From: Thalassotalea sp. Sam97
GTDB taxonomy: Bacteria > Pseudomonadota > Gammaproteobacteria > Enterobacterales > Alteromonadaceae
DNA: 64,000 nt
Direction of reading: 5' to 3'
Assembly (NCBI RefSeq): GCF_041379765.1
Contig: NZ_CP166919.1
Location: forward strand, 2,356,001 to 2,420,000
Shown: positions 9,057-17,583 of the stretch, in pieces
How positions within the stretch are numbered: position 1 is the stretch's first letter
Layout: each line of letters starts with the position of its first letter
Notes under the pieces: model-generated
What the model was told of the DNA's origin: nothing
The model's input: only the letters and a program-made list of their open reading frames with translations
The model's database searches: none
Program-made: the position numbers and the translations under genes

Positions 9057-11816
9057 CTAAAACCTAGCGGTAAAACCCAACGTCAGTGTACGTTCACGGT
9101 TGAAGGAACCATTGAAAGTTTCCTTTTGATAGTAAAAGTCTCTTCGCCCTTCTTCCGTTAGGTTATTAACATCAAAAAATACTGAAAAATGCTCCGATAT
9201 ATCATAACTAGCATTAAAGTTAACCCGTTCATCAGCCTCAGTAAATACCGCACTGCTATTTTCAGCCTGGGCACCTTGCCCTGGTAAATTGCGAAAGTAA
9301 TCATCGCGATAGATATAACTTAGACGAACGCCTAAATCGCCCTTCTCAAAATATAAAATAGAGTTAAAGTTGTGCTTTGACGAACCAGGAAAACCATAAC
9401 CATTATCACCTACATCTTCATCAAATTCGCTATCAGAATACGTATAATTTGCCTGTAAACCGAACCCTGACCATAATCCGTCTAAAAATATGAACGGTTG
9501 ATTAAACCCAAGCTCAACACCTTGAACATTACCGTCCGAATAGTTTAGAGGTGTTCGCACATCGTATATTGTGTCACCTTGTCCTCGAAGCCTCTCCCGA
9601 GTAGTAACAGGGAAAACAAAGTCATTCACATCTTTATAAAATACACTGGCAACATAAGCTCCCTCACTTTCATTGTAATACTCTAACGTTGCATCAAAAA
9701 TGTATGAAATCGTCGGCTCTAGCTTTGCATTACCGCGTTGTCCTGTAGGAATGTCACCAACGTTATATATTGGATTCGCGGCTTCTCTAGGCACTAAATC
9801 TGAAGGGTTTGGGCGAGACATAACTTTCGCGGCAGCGAGACGTAACGTCGTATCATAGCTAATGTCTAAACTTAGATTTGCGCTTGGCAAAAACTCCCAA
9901 TAATCATTGCTCGTGTTTGTTGGCTCAGTAGTTTGATCAGGATTAATTCTGATCCCTTGCCCACTAAATTTTACATTTACAGCTCGCAACCCCACATTAG
10001 TCGAATAATCATAACCAAACATCTGCCCATACATGTTGGCTTCACCATATAGCGCAAGCACTTCTTCTTGATAAGAAAAAGAAGACGCAGGGTCCATGCC
10101 TAACTCATTTGTTTGGCCTAGAGCAGGAATCGCATCATAAAATACGTCTAAATCACCATCAGGAAAGTCATTAAACACATTTGAACCAGAATAAAAATTA
10201 TAATCTGTATTCGTACTACCAATTCCAGCTTGACCAATAGCATAAAGCTCATCATCGGTTAAATCACCGCTGACACTTAAAATATTGGTACGAGTAGAAT
10301 CCAGCTCTTCCTTTGTATATCTAGCGCCAAACTCTATTGATTCAATAAAATTACCAGATAATATATATTCAAAATCAGCTCTTGCGCCGTATTGCTCCCC
10401 TTCTAAGAAGACATCTCGCACAAGAGCTGCCCAAGAAGGAAATTGATAAGAAGCATTATCAATTTCACCCAAGTCTGCGTGGAATAGTCCGTTATTAGTA
10501 TCAAAGCTTACTTGTTGAGCGTCAATGTCTTGCAATAGAATTGGCAGGTCTAAATCCTGAACATAATCGACATCTGAATAATGAAGATCAATGTTCATTT
10601 TAAAACGGCTTGAAATTTGGTAATCCATATTTATGCCACTTACAGACGACTCGGTTTTGTTACCAAATAGAAAAGGGATAAACTGAACGGTGACATTTTG
10701 CCCATCAGAAAAGCCTCCTTGCGAAACAGATTGAAGGGTTTTGTGACCATCAATATCAGTTATAACAACATCATCAGGTGAAAAAACTGAACCTGTTATA
10801 GCCGGCCCAAAAACTGGAGCAATTCGGTTTCGAATCGAAGCGTTGTCAAATGAAGTAAATACCGTATCTGCGGTTACCATCAGTTGATCATTTACCTTCC
10901 ATTGCATCCCTGCTGCGAATGATTCACGTAACTGTGTTTCACGAATCGGTTCAAAATCAATAGCGTTGATTATATGTACATCCTCAATTATTTCGTCGGG
11001 AATACCGTCCCCAGTATTGTCAATTTGAATATCCTCCTGTAGTACCGTTGGAAACAACTGATCTCGACCGGGTTTAGATTCAGAGTCTAAATAAGACACA
11101 TAAAACCCCAGAGAATCATCATCTGTTTTAGCCCCAAACAGCACACTACCCCGGTGGCCCAGCTCATCACCAATAGATCCTTTATCGCCTTGCAGAGTTA
11201 GTGAACCAAAATAATTTTTTCCATCTTTATACTGAAAAGCATCCAGAGCTTCTCTTGTTTTTAATTCAACTGAACCGGCTAGCCCAGACTCAGGATCACT
11301 CGCTGTCGGGGTTTTCTTTATAACAATCGTTGAAACTACATCCGTTGGAACCACTTCGAGATTGAATGAACGAAGATTAGACAACCCTTCCGTACCCGAG
11401 GACATAGCGGTACGACCATTAACTAAAGTTGTGACATAAGTCGGACCGAGGCCTCGAATAGACACTCGGTCACCTTCTTGACCGCCGTCATTACGTTCAA
11501 TTTGTACACCTGGAATACGCTGAATCGCATCGGATATTGCAGCATCGGAAAACTTACCTAGGTCATCAGCTGAAATAGCATCAATAACCGAGTCTGCGCC
11601 TCTTTTCATATGCTGTGCTTTAAGAATACTACTACGGATGCCTTTTACTTCAATGACTTCAACATCTTTATCTTTTATTTGTGGAACTTCTTCTGCGTTT
11701 GCTGTAAAGGTCATAGGTAACGACATCGCTGTGACTGCCATCCCCTTGATTGCCATACTTACAAAATTCGCGGTTTTGTGTTGTACAAAACGAATTGCGC
11801 GTGCTTCAGGTTTCAT
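9057..11816 (-). CDS. TonB-dependent outer-membrane receptor (TIGR01782-like)
   Basis: 919 residues. The N-terminus carries a signal peptide (hydrophobic segment MAIKGMAVTAMSLPMTFTANA). A short segment with VEVIEVKGIRSSILKAQ leads into a plug domain (DAIQRIPGVQIERNDGG, VSIRGLGPTYVTTLVNGR). A beta-barrel of about 700 residues follows, ending in a terminal aromatic (GFTARF). This type serves active uptake of oligosaccharides in marine and plant-associated proteobacteria. Start ATG 11816 has GGGGAAG upstream. Its position beside fucP suggests import of fucose or fucose-containing oligosaccharides into the periplasm. No fucosidase or sulfatase lies in this window, so any polymer would have to be cut by enzymes encoded elsewhere. 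Confidence 0.9.
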   Translation of the reverse strand: MKPEARAIRFVQHKTANFVSMAIKGMAVTAMSLPMTFTANAEEVPQIKDKDVEVIEVKGIRSSILKAQHMKRGADSVIDAISADDLGKFSDAAISDAIQRIPGVQIERNDGGQEGDRVSIRGLGPTYVTTLVNGRTAMSSGTEGLSNLRSFNLEVVPTDVVSTIVIKKTPTASDPESGLAGSVELKTREALDAFQYKDGKNYFGSLTLQGDKGSIGDELGHRGSVLFGAKTDDDSLGFYVSYLDSESKPGRDQLFPTVLQEDIQIDNTGDGIPDEIIEDVHIINAIDFEPIRETQLRESFAAGMQWKVNDQLMVTADTVFTSFDNASIRNRIAPVFGPAITGSVFSPDDVVITDIDGHKTLQSVSQGGFSDGQNVTVQFIPFLFGNKTESSVSGINMDYQISSRFKMNIDLHYSDVDYVQDLDLPILLQDIDAQQVSFDTNNGLFHADLGEIDNASYQFPSWAALVRDVFLEGEQYGARADFEYILSGNFIESIEFGARYTKEELDSTRTNILSVSGDLTDDELYAIGQAGIGSTNTDYNFYSGSNVFNDFPDGDLDVFYDAIPALGQTNELGMDPASSFSYQEEVLALYGEANMYGQMFGYDYSTNVGLRAVNVKFSGQGIRINPDQTTEPTNTSNDYWEFLPSANLSLDISYDTTLRLAAAKVMSRPNPSDLVPREAANPIYNVGDIPTGQRGNAKLEPTISYIFDATLEYYNESEGAYVASVFYKDVNDFVFPVTTRERLRGQGDTIYDVRTPLNYSDGNVQGVELGFNQPFIFLDGLWSGFGLQANYTYSDSEFDEDVGDNGYGFPGSSKHNFNSILYFEKGDLGVRLSYIYRDDYFRNLPGQGAQAENSSAVFTEADERVNFNASYDISEHFSVFFDVNNLTEEGRRDFYYQKETFNGSFNRERTLTLGFTARF

Positions 11817-11881
11817 AGATCTTCCCCAATTATCATTAAGTTAACCATCTCTTTTTGGAAGGCTTATTTCTAGATATTTTA

Positions 11882-11909
11882 AAGATTGTTTTGTATATAA
11901 AACAATCTT
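11882..11909. promoter_or_regulatory. Near-perfect 28-bp palindrome, candidate operator
   Basis: Two 11-base arms, AAGATTGTTTT and AAAACAATCTT, are exact reverse complements around the six-base centre GTATAT. The element lies 66 bases upstream of the receptor start codon. No T-tract follows it, so an operator or leader hairpin is more likely than a terminator. Its core TTTTGTATATAAAA resembles the palindrome at 12090-12103, which supports a shared regulator, possibly the IclR protein at 6191-6988 (inference). Confidence 0.55.
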
Positions 11910-11943
11910 AGCCTCGCACAATATTTTCATATATGCAATTCAA

Positions 11944-11963
11944 TTTCATATTTATATTTGAAA
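11944..11963. promoter_or_regulatory. Imperfect TTTCA...TGAAA palindrome
   Basis: Twenty bases with TTTCA at the left end and TTGAAA at the right end; 16 of 20 positions are self-complementary by my count. A related half-like site, TTTTCATATATGCAA, lies just before it at 11924-11938. Both share TTTC/TATA/GAAA elements with the other palindromes of this gap and may belong to the same operator cluster. Confidence 0.4.
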
Positions 11964-12063
11964 GACATGCAAATAACAAACATTATCAACAACTTAATTA
12001 TCCAGGTTTGTTTTTTTTTACTTATTTACCTCATATTTTTCAATTTAATTACCAATAAAATCG

Positions 12064-12103
12064 TTGACATATTTTATCTCAAGAACTAATTTCGTATATG
12101 AAA
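12064..12103 (+). promoter_or_regulatory. Candidate promoter overlapped by a TTTCGTATATGAAA palindrome
   Basis: TTGACA at 12064-12069 is a perfect -35 box. Seventeen bases on, TAATTT (12087-12092) is a weak -10. The 14-base imperfect palindrome TTTCGTATATGAAA at 12090-12103 covers the -10 edge and the likely transcription start, the classical place for a repressor. It sits 100 bases before the GTG start of the first catabolic gene. Confidence 0.5.
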
Positions 12104-12202
12104 ATGTTTTTTATATATAACCAACGTGTTGTGTGTTATGAATATTTAATTCAAGAGGGGTTAGACCTCTGTGCTAGTAAACATCATTACAGAGAGGCTA
12201 AA

Positions 12203-12526
12203 GTGAAAAATAAAAAATTCGTATTACTTCATGAGGCTGATAACGTCCTCATTTGTTGTCAATCGGCTATGAAAGGTGACGTTGTCAAGCTACCTACTTG
12301 TGAATTCACTCTTCAAAGTGATATTGATGTAGGCCACAAAATAGCTTCAAAAAACATTGAAAATTCGCAAAAGATATTTAGGTATGGTGTACCTATCGGG
12401 TCTGCTACGGCAGATATAAAACAGGGGTGTCATGTTCATTTGCATAATATGAAAAGTGACTACATCCCCAGCCATACAAGGCAAGCAGTTAATGGAGACA
12501 ATAATGGAAGGCTTTTTAAGAAGTGA
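12203..12526 (+). CDS. UxaA-family dehydratase small subunit (SAF domain), probable L-fuconate dehydratase
   Basis: 107 residues from GTG 12203, which has AGAGAGG five bases upstream. The longer frame from 12098 has no ribosome site. The sequence fits the SAF-like N-terminal domain of altronate/galactarate dehydratases (VLLHEADNVLICCQSAMKGD; GHKIASKNIENSQKIFRYG; IGSATADIKQGCHVHLHNM). Most UxaA proteins carry this as an N-terminal domain; here it is a separate gene overlapping the large subunit by 23 bases, as in the SuyA/SuyB arrangement. The pair would dehydrate L-fuconate to 2-keto-3-deoxy-L-fuconate. The substrate is inferred from the neighbouring genes. Confidence 0.82.
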   Translation: MKNKKFVLLHEADNVLICCQSAMKGDVVKLPTCEFTLQSDIDVGHKIASKNIENSQKIFRYGVPIGSATADIKQGCHVHLHNMKSDYIPSHTRQAVNGDNNGRLFKK

Positions 12527-13691
12527 TGGTCGTAAAGGGATTCGAAATAAAGTTGTCGTTACCTACTTAGTTGAATGTGCTCATCACGTTGCTAGATCTA
12601 TGGTTTCTGAAATTAATGATGACGATGTTCAATTAATAGGTTTCCCCGGCTGTTACCCTAACAACTATGCACTCTTTATGATGAAAAAATTATGTACTCA
12701 TCCTAATGTTGGGGGGGTGTTGATTGTCTCCTTAGGTTGTGAAGGATTTAATAGGGAGGAGCTATATGCAGAGGTAAAGAACAGTGGTCGCCCTGTTGAA
12801 ACATTAGTTATCCAAAATAATGGAGGTACCAAAAATACAATCAAAAAAGGCATAGAAACTACTAAGAATATCTTGGCCGAGATATCCAATGTTGAAAAAG
12901 TAAGTATGCAAATTGATGAATTAGTTGTAGGCACAATTTGTGGTGGCTCTGATGGTACCAGTGGTATTAGCGCAAACCCGGCAGTTGGTGCATGTTTTGA
13001 TCAGCTAATAGACTTGAATGCGACCTGTATTTTCGAAGAAACCGGTGAACTAGTTGGCTGTGAACATATTATGGCAGGAAGAGCCGAAACGGAAGAGCTA
13101 GCAAATGAATTAGTAGCATGTGTAGCCAAAGCAGAACGGTATTATACAAAAATGGGTTATGGTAGCTTTGCTCCTGGAAATGCTGAGGGCGGGCTTACTA
13201 CTCAAGAAGAAAAGTCGATGGGAGCTTACGCTAAATCAGGATCTTCGATGATTAACGGCATTATCCGTCCGGGTGAACACCCCAGCAAAAAAGGGCTGTT
13301 TTTACTAGATGTAGTTCCCGATGGAGATCCAATGTTTGGCTTTCCAAATATATCAGATAATCAGGAAATTATCGAAATGATAGCCTCTGGAGCATTAATG
13401 ATCTTATTTACAACAGGGAGAGGTTCTGTGGTTGGCTCAGCAATTTCGCCGGTAGTGAAAGTTTGTGCCAACCCTCACACATATGAAAACTTGAAAGATG
13501 ATATGGACATCAATGCTGGTCAGATTATTGTTGGAAATAAAACTGTTAAAGATGTAGGCCAACAAATTTTCGATTGTATTTTACGAATTGCAAGCGGGGG
13601 GAAATCTAAATCAGAAGAAATGGGTCATACCGAATTCCTTTTGACCTATAAAGCATTTGATAAATTAGGGCCATCTTGCTACGCAGGATAA
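12504..13691 (+). CDS. UxaA-family dehydratase large subunit, probable L-fuconate dehydratase
   Basis: 395 residues from ATG 12504, with GGAG six bases upstream; longer starts at 12456 or 12492 are less likely. Family motifs are FLRSDGRKGIRNKVVV at the N-terminus, GFPGCYPN, CGGSDGTSGISANPAVG and EETGELVGCEH, and the C-terminal FTTGRGSVVGSAISPVVKVC. These belong to the catalytic part of altronate/galactarate/sulfolactate (de)hydratases. The small subunit overlaps its 5' end, implying translational coupling and a two-subunit enzyme. Other routes for fucose use an enolase-superfamily fuconate dehydratase; none is seen here, so this UxaA pair is the likely replacement. Confidence 0.85.
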   Translation: MEGFLRSDGRKGIRNKVVVTYLVECAHHVARSMVSEINDDDVQLIGFPGCYPNNYALFMMKKLCTHPNVGGVLIVSLGCEGFNREELYAEVKNSGRPVETLVIQNNGGTKNTIKKGIETTKNILAEISNVEKVSMQIDELVVGTICGGSDGTSGISANPAVGACFDQLIDLNATCIFEETGELVGCEHIMAGRAETEELANELVACVAKAERYYTKMGYGSFAPGNAEGGLTTQEEKSMGAYAKSGSSMINGIIRPGEHPSKKGLFLLDVVPDGDPMFGFPNISDNQEIIEMIASGALMILFTTGRGSVVGSAISPVVKVCANPHTYENLKDDMDINAGQIIVGNKTVKDVGQQIFDCILRIASGGKSKSEEMGHTEFLLTYKAFDKLGPSCYAG

Positions 13692-13706
13692 TTAAGCTAA
13701 GGGAAT

Positions 13707-14858
13707 ATGATGCTAAATTACTTTAATAATAAATACCCTGATGTTGCAGATTTAAGAGTCCAGGCTCGCAAACGTATTCCAAAATTCGCTTTTGACTACC
13801 TTGAAGGCGGGTGTATGGAAGAAATAGGTATAAAACGAAATCGCGATATTGTTGAATCTGTTTTACTAAGAAGTGAGTTACTCAAACCATTTGACGGCAG
13901 TGACTTAAGTGTTGATATCTTTGGGCATCGATACTCTGCTCCCTTTGGTATTGCACCTGTTGGTTTGCAAGGACTAATGTGGCCTAGATCTCCAGAGATA
14001 TTAGCTAAAGCTGCTGCAGCGAAAAACATACCATACATATTGAGTACTGTATCGTCTAGTAGCTTAGAGAGAATTGCAGAGGTATCCGAAGGCAATGCTT
14101 GGTTTCAGTTATATAATCCAACTGATAGTAGTATTCGAAGTGACTTATTGAGACGCTTGAAAGATGCTCAATACCCAGTGTTAGTTATAACAGTTGATGT
14201 TCCAACTTTTGGCTTTCGACCTAGAGATATTCGTAATGGCTTAGCTATGCCCCCAAAATTAACTTTAGCCAATATATTACAAATGATATCTCGTCCTAGA
14301 TGGCTGTTAGAAACCGCTTTATCGGGCAAGCCTGAAATGGAAACATTAAAGCCATATATGCCTAAGAATATGCCCATAGAGCAACTAGCAACTTTCATGA
14401 ACCAAACAGTAATGGGACCTGTTGATATTGAAGGCCTCCAAACAATAAGGGAAAAGTGGCAAGGCCCATTAGTTATAAAGGGGTTGATGAATGAAGTCGA
14501 TGTGAAAGCTGCAATCTCATTGGGGGCTGATGGGGTCGTTATTTCGAACCATGGTGCAAGACAACTGGATGCATCAGAATCCCCCATGGAGCCTCTACAG
14601 GATCTGGCAGCCAAATATGGCGATAAGATAAAGATATTTATGGATAGTGGATTACGCAGTGGCACAAATATAGCGGCAGCCTTAGCATCTGGAGCGAGTT
14701 TTACATTTTTGGGCAGGCCTTTTGTGTATGGTGTGGCAGCATTAGCGGATAAAGGAGGAATTCATACTATTAACTCCTTAACTATACAACTGATGCAAAT
14801 TATGAATCAGCTAGGATGCAGTAAGGTTTCAGATCTTCCTAAGCACCTTGTTAAATAA
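13707..14858 (+). CDS. lldD: FMN-dependent alpha-hydroxy-acid dehydrogenase, probable L-lactate dehydrogenase
   Basis: 383 residues, the usual length of the LldD/glycolate oxidase family. Visible are the N-terminal ARKRIPKFAFDYLEGGC, the FMN-binding strand APVGLQGLMWP, the catalytic SNHGARQLD with its His and Arg, and the phosphate-binding end FMDSGLRSGTNIAAAL followed by GRPFVYG. Oxidation of L-lactate to pyruvate is the best guess: the last enzyme of this operon should release L-lactate, so the gene completes conversion of fucose to two pyruvates. Other 2-hydroxy acids are possible, since motifs alone do not fix the substrate. The gene starts 15 bases after the dehydratase. Confidence 0.8.
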   Translation: MMLNYFNNKYPDVADLRVQARKRIPKFAFDYLEGGCMEEIGIKRNRDIVESVLLRSELLKPFDGSDLSVDIFGHRYSAPFGIAPVGLQGLMWPRSPEILAKAAAAKNIPYILSTVSSSSLERIAEVSEGNAWFQLYNPTDSSIRSDLLRRLKDAQYPVLVITVDVPTFGFRPRDIRNGLAMPPKLTLANILQMISRPRWLLETALSGKPEMETLKPYMPKNMPIEQLATFMNQTVMGPVDIEGLQTIREKWQGPLVIKGLMNEVDVKAAISLGADGVVISNHGARQLDASESPMEPLQDLAAKYGDKIKIFMDSGLRSGTNIAAALASGASFTFLGRPFVYGVAALADKGGIHTINSLTIQLMQIMNQLGCSKVSDLPKHLVK

Positions 14859-14875
14859 ATTAAATAACTCATCAA

Positions 14876-15925
14876 ATGAATAAAAAATTAAAAACACGAC
14901 CTCTCGCGCAGACAAAACTAAATGTAACTACGCTAGGATTTGGAGCTGCAGCGCTAGGAAATCTTTATCATGAGGTATCAGATGAAGATGCTCGACTCAC
15001 ATTATCTGCTGCAATAAATTCTGGGATGAATTTATTTGATACAGCGCCAAGATATGGTGCTGGTCTAAGCGAACGTCGTATTGGAGATGCTTTAAGGAAA
15101 ATACCGAAAGATGATTACATAATATCAACAAAAGTGGGAAGAATCCTTAAACCCGATGTGAACGCTAATACAAATGCTCTTCGACATGGTTTCTTAACCC
15201 CTATGGCTTTTGAAGCTCACTATGATTACAGCTACGATGGAATAATGCGTTCGTATGAAGATAGCTTACAGCGTTTAGGTTTAGCAGAGATTGATATGCT
15301 CTTAGTGCATGATATTGGTAGGTATACTCATGGCGAACGAAGTGAATATTATTTTCGTCAACTAGAGCTTGGGGGCTTAAAAGCCTTACAAGAACTTAAA
15401 GAAGGACAACACATCAAAGCTATAGGCTTAGGTGTAAATGAAATTGAAATTTGTGAAAGAGTTATGGATGTAGGACAGTTTGACTGCTTTTTATTAGCAG
15501 GACGCTACTCATTACTTGAACAGGAGCCTATCTACAACTTCTTTCCAAAATGTGAAGCCTATGGTGCGTCAATTATCCTCGGTGGGCCTTATAACTCTGG
15601 TATTTTAGCAACAGGAGTTTCTGGAGATACAACGCCATATTACAACTATCAAGAGGCTCCTCAACATATCATCCTTAAGGTAGCTGAAATTGAAAAAGTA
15701 TGCCGTATGTATGACGTCACCTTAGCTGCAGCTGCATTACAGTTTCCTTTAGGCCACCCCATCATATCTTCTGTTATTCCTGGTTTAGATAATCCGTCTC
15801 GTGTTAAGGAGTCTATAGAATTGTTTTTTGAATACATTCCTGATGAGTTCTGGCAAACATTAAAGGACAAGGAATTAATAGATATAAGAGCCCCTATATT
15901 AGATTTAAAAAGGCTGCCGAAATGA
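14876..15925 (+). CDS. Aldo-keto reductase, probable L-fucose dehydrogenase
   Basis: 349 residues. The AKR catalytic tetrad can be read: Asp and Tyr in FDTAPRYGAG, Lys in STKVGR, and His in LVHDIGR. The family resemblance is to the D-threo-aldose/L-fucose 1-dehydrogenase group, which oxidises the sugar at C1 to the lactone with NAD(P)+. This would be the first catabolic step after the mutarotase. No clear ribosome site precedes the ATG; translation may be coupled within the operon. Its stop overlaps the next start by four bases (ATGA). Confidence 0.82.
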   Translation: MNKKLKTRPLAQTKLNVTTLGFGAAALGNLYHEVSDEDARLTLSAAINSGMNLFDTAPRYGAGLSERRIGDALRKIPKDDYIISTKVGRILKPDVNANTNALRHGFLTPMAFEAHYDYSYDGIMRSYEDSLQRLGLAEIDMLLVHDIGRYTHGERSEYYFRQLELGGLKALQELKEGQHIKAIGLGVNEIEICERVMDVGQFDCFLLAGRYSLLEQEPIYNFFPKCEAYGASIILGGPYNSGILATGVSGDTTPYYNYQEAPQHIILKVAEIEKVCRMYDVTLAAAALQFPLGHPIISSVIPGLDNPSRVKESIELFFEYIPDEFWQTLKDKELIDIRAPILDLKRLPK

Positions 15926-16776
15926 AAATAAATCACAATATGATTGCAAGAGTAGACAGTCACCATCATTTTTGGGAGCTATCACGTGGGGATTATGATT
16001 GGCTTACGCCTGAGTTAACTAATATCTACAGAGATTTTTTACCCAATGACATTATCGATGACTTGCGCTGTAGTGATGTAACACAAACAATATTAGTACA
16101 AGCTGCTGCTTCTGAAGACGAAACTCGCTACCTTCTTCGCATTGCTGAAACTACTGATTTTGTAAAAGGAGTTGTTGGATGGGTAAATATGGAAAGTAAC
16201 AATGCATTGAAGCAATTAGAAAAGTTTTCCACAAATCCATATTTCAAAGGTATCCGGCCGATGTTGCAAGACATTAAAAACGTAAACTGGATACTTAACG
16301 ACCAATTCGACTCCATTTTTAAGTTTCTTGGGGCGAACAACTTAACATTTGATGCACTGATAAGTGAAGTGCATTTAGCAAATATAGATCTGATAGCAAA
16401 GAAGCACCCTGACATCAAAATGGTTATTAATCATTGTGCTAAGCCAAGCCTATCGACAGCTCCATCTAAATTTTGGCTGGACGCCATTCGAAACATATCA
16501 AGCAGAGAAAATGTTCATATCAAGTTTTCGGGCCTATTCACAGAGGCGCCAACAGGCAAGGTTGAACCACATATAATTAAACCTTTTTTTGAGCATGTTT
16601 TAGAGTGCTTTGGCGCGGGAAGAATTATGTGGGGTAGTGATTGGCCCGTAATTAAACTCAATGGTGATTATCACTCGTGGTTAGATACTTCCGATTACCT
16701 ATTACAGGGCCTGCCATTTGAGCTGCAACATAAAGTTTGGGCTCAAAACGCGCGTCAATTTTATAATTTAACTTAA
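15922..16776 (+). CDS. Amidohydrolase-family lactonase, probable L-fuconolactonase
   Basis: 284 residues. The N-terminal metal motif VDSHHHFWEL, the central INHCAKP and the C-terminal MWGSDWPV are those of the amidohydrolase_2 family that includes L-fuconolactonase and L-rhamnono-lactonase. It opens L-fucono-lactone to L-fuconate. It shares an ATGA overlap with the upstream dehydrogenase gene, so the consecutive steps are encoded back to back and probably translated in fixed ratio. Confidence 0.83.
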   Translation: MKINHNMIARVDSHHHFWELSRGDYDWLTPELTNIYRDFLPNDIIDDLRCSDVTQTILVQAAASEDETRYLLRIAETTDFVKGVVGWVNMESNNALKQLEKFSTNPYFKGIRPMLQDIKNVNWILNDQFDSIFKFLGANNLTFDALISEVHLANIDLIAKKHPDIKMVINHCAKPSLSTAPSKFWLDAIRNISSRENVHIKFSGLFTEAPTGKVEPHIIKPFFEHVLECFGAGRIMWGSDWPVIKLNGDYHSWLDTSDYLLQGLPFELQHKVWAQNARQFYNLT

Positions 16777-16791
16777 TATTAGAGGCTATTG

Positions 16792-17568
16792 ATGATTAAA
16801 CCAGACACTCAAAAGGTTGCATTAGTGACAGGTGGAGGAAGCGGCATCGGCCGCAGTATTAGCCTAAGACTCGCCAAGGCTGGTAATTTAACGTTAGTTG
16901 GCGACTTAGATATTGAATCTGCGCAAGAAACGGTTGAATTAATCGAAGAAGCCGGCGGCCAAGCAACTGCGTATTTTATTGATGTATCTAATCACAAAAC
17001 TGTTAAAGAGGTGTTCGATAGTATCCTGCTTAAAACTAACATTGATATATTAATTAATAATGCTGGTATTGCTCATATTGGAAACATAGAACAAACCGGC
17101 GAAGCAGACATGGACCGCCTCTACAGCGTAAATATCAAAGGAGTCTACAACTGCATTTCAGCTGTTATCGAAAACATGAAAAAACAAAAATCTGGGATAA
17201 TTATTAATATGGCTTCAGTAGCTTCATCGGTAGGTATTGCCGATAGATTTGCCTATTCAATGTCTAAAGGAGCTGTGTTAACGATGACATATTCTGTTGC
17301 CAAAGATTATTTATATGATGGTATTCGCTGCAATTGTATCTCCCCTGGTCGAGTACATACACCTTTTGTAGACAATTTTCTGGAAAAAAACTATCCAAAC
17401 AACAAAGAACAAATGTTTGAAGAATTATCAAAGAGTCAACCAATAGGCCGAATGGGTACTCCAGAAGAAGTTGCAGCCCTTGTTGATTATTTATGTTCAA
17501 AGAACGCAGCTTTCATCACCGGAAGTAATTTCCCGGTTGATGGTGGCTTTGTAACACTTAATAATTAG
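16792..17568 (+). CDS. SDR oxidoreductase, probable 2-keto-3-deoxy-L-fuconate dehydrogenase
   Basis: 258 residues from ATG 16792 (AGAGG six bases upstream; a TTG at 16789 also opens the frame). Classical SDR motifs: cofactor site TGGGSGIGRS near residue 15, NNAGIAH, the catalytic Ser of MASVASS, the YSMSKGA Tyr/Lys pair, and the C-terminal ITGSNFPVDGG. In the non-phosphorylative fucose route this enzyme oxidises 2-keto-3-deoxy-L-fuconate to the 2,4-diketo acid with NAD+. An Asp after the second strand (VGDLDIE) fits NAD preference (inference). Confidence 0.84.
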   Translation: MIKPDTQKVALVTGGGSGIGRSISLRLAKAGNLTLVGDLDIESAQETVELIEEAGGQATAYFIDVSNHKTVKEVFDSILLKTNIDILINNAGIAHIGNIEQTGEADMDRLYSVNIKGVYNCISAVIENMKKQKSGIIINMASVASSVGIADRFAYSMSKGAVLTMTYSVAKDYLYDGIRCNCISPGRVHTPFVDNFLEKNYPNNKEQMFEELSKSQPIGRMGTPEEVAALVDYLCSKNAAFITGSNFPVDGGFVTLNN

Positions 17569-17583
17569 AATAAGAGGAATAGT

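Larger units (their letters stand above)
11817..12202. promoter_or_regulatory. Divergent control region of the fucose cluster
   Basis: 386 bases between the TonB receptor (minus) and the catabolic operon (plus), very AT-rich, with no supportable gene. It holds at least three palindromic elements (11882-11909, 11944-11963, 12090-12103) and a further half-like site at 11924-11938. It also holds a candidate plus-strand promoter at 12064-12092. An open frame from 12098 crosses it in phase with the dehydratase small subunit, but that start has no ribosome site; the GTG at 12203 does. Confidence 0.7.

Noticed and set aside
12098..12202. N-terminal extension of the dehydratase small subunit from ATG 12098
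   Set aside because: The ATG lies inside the operator-like palindrome, has no ribosome site, and the extension does not resemble the SAF domain; GTG 12203 has AGAGAGG.
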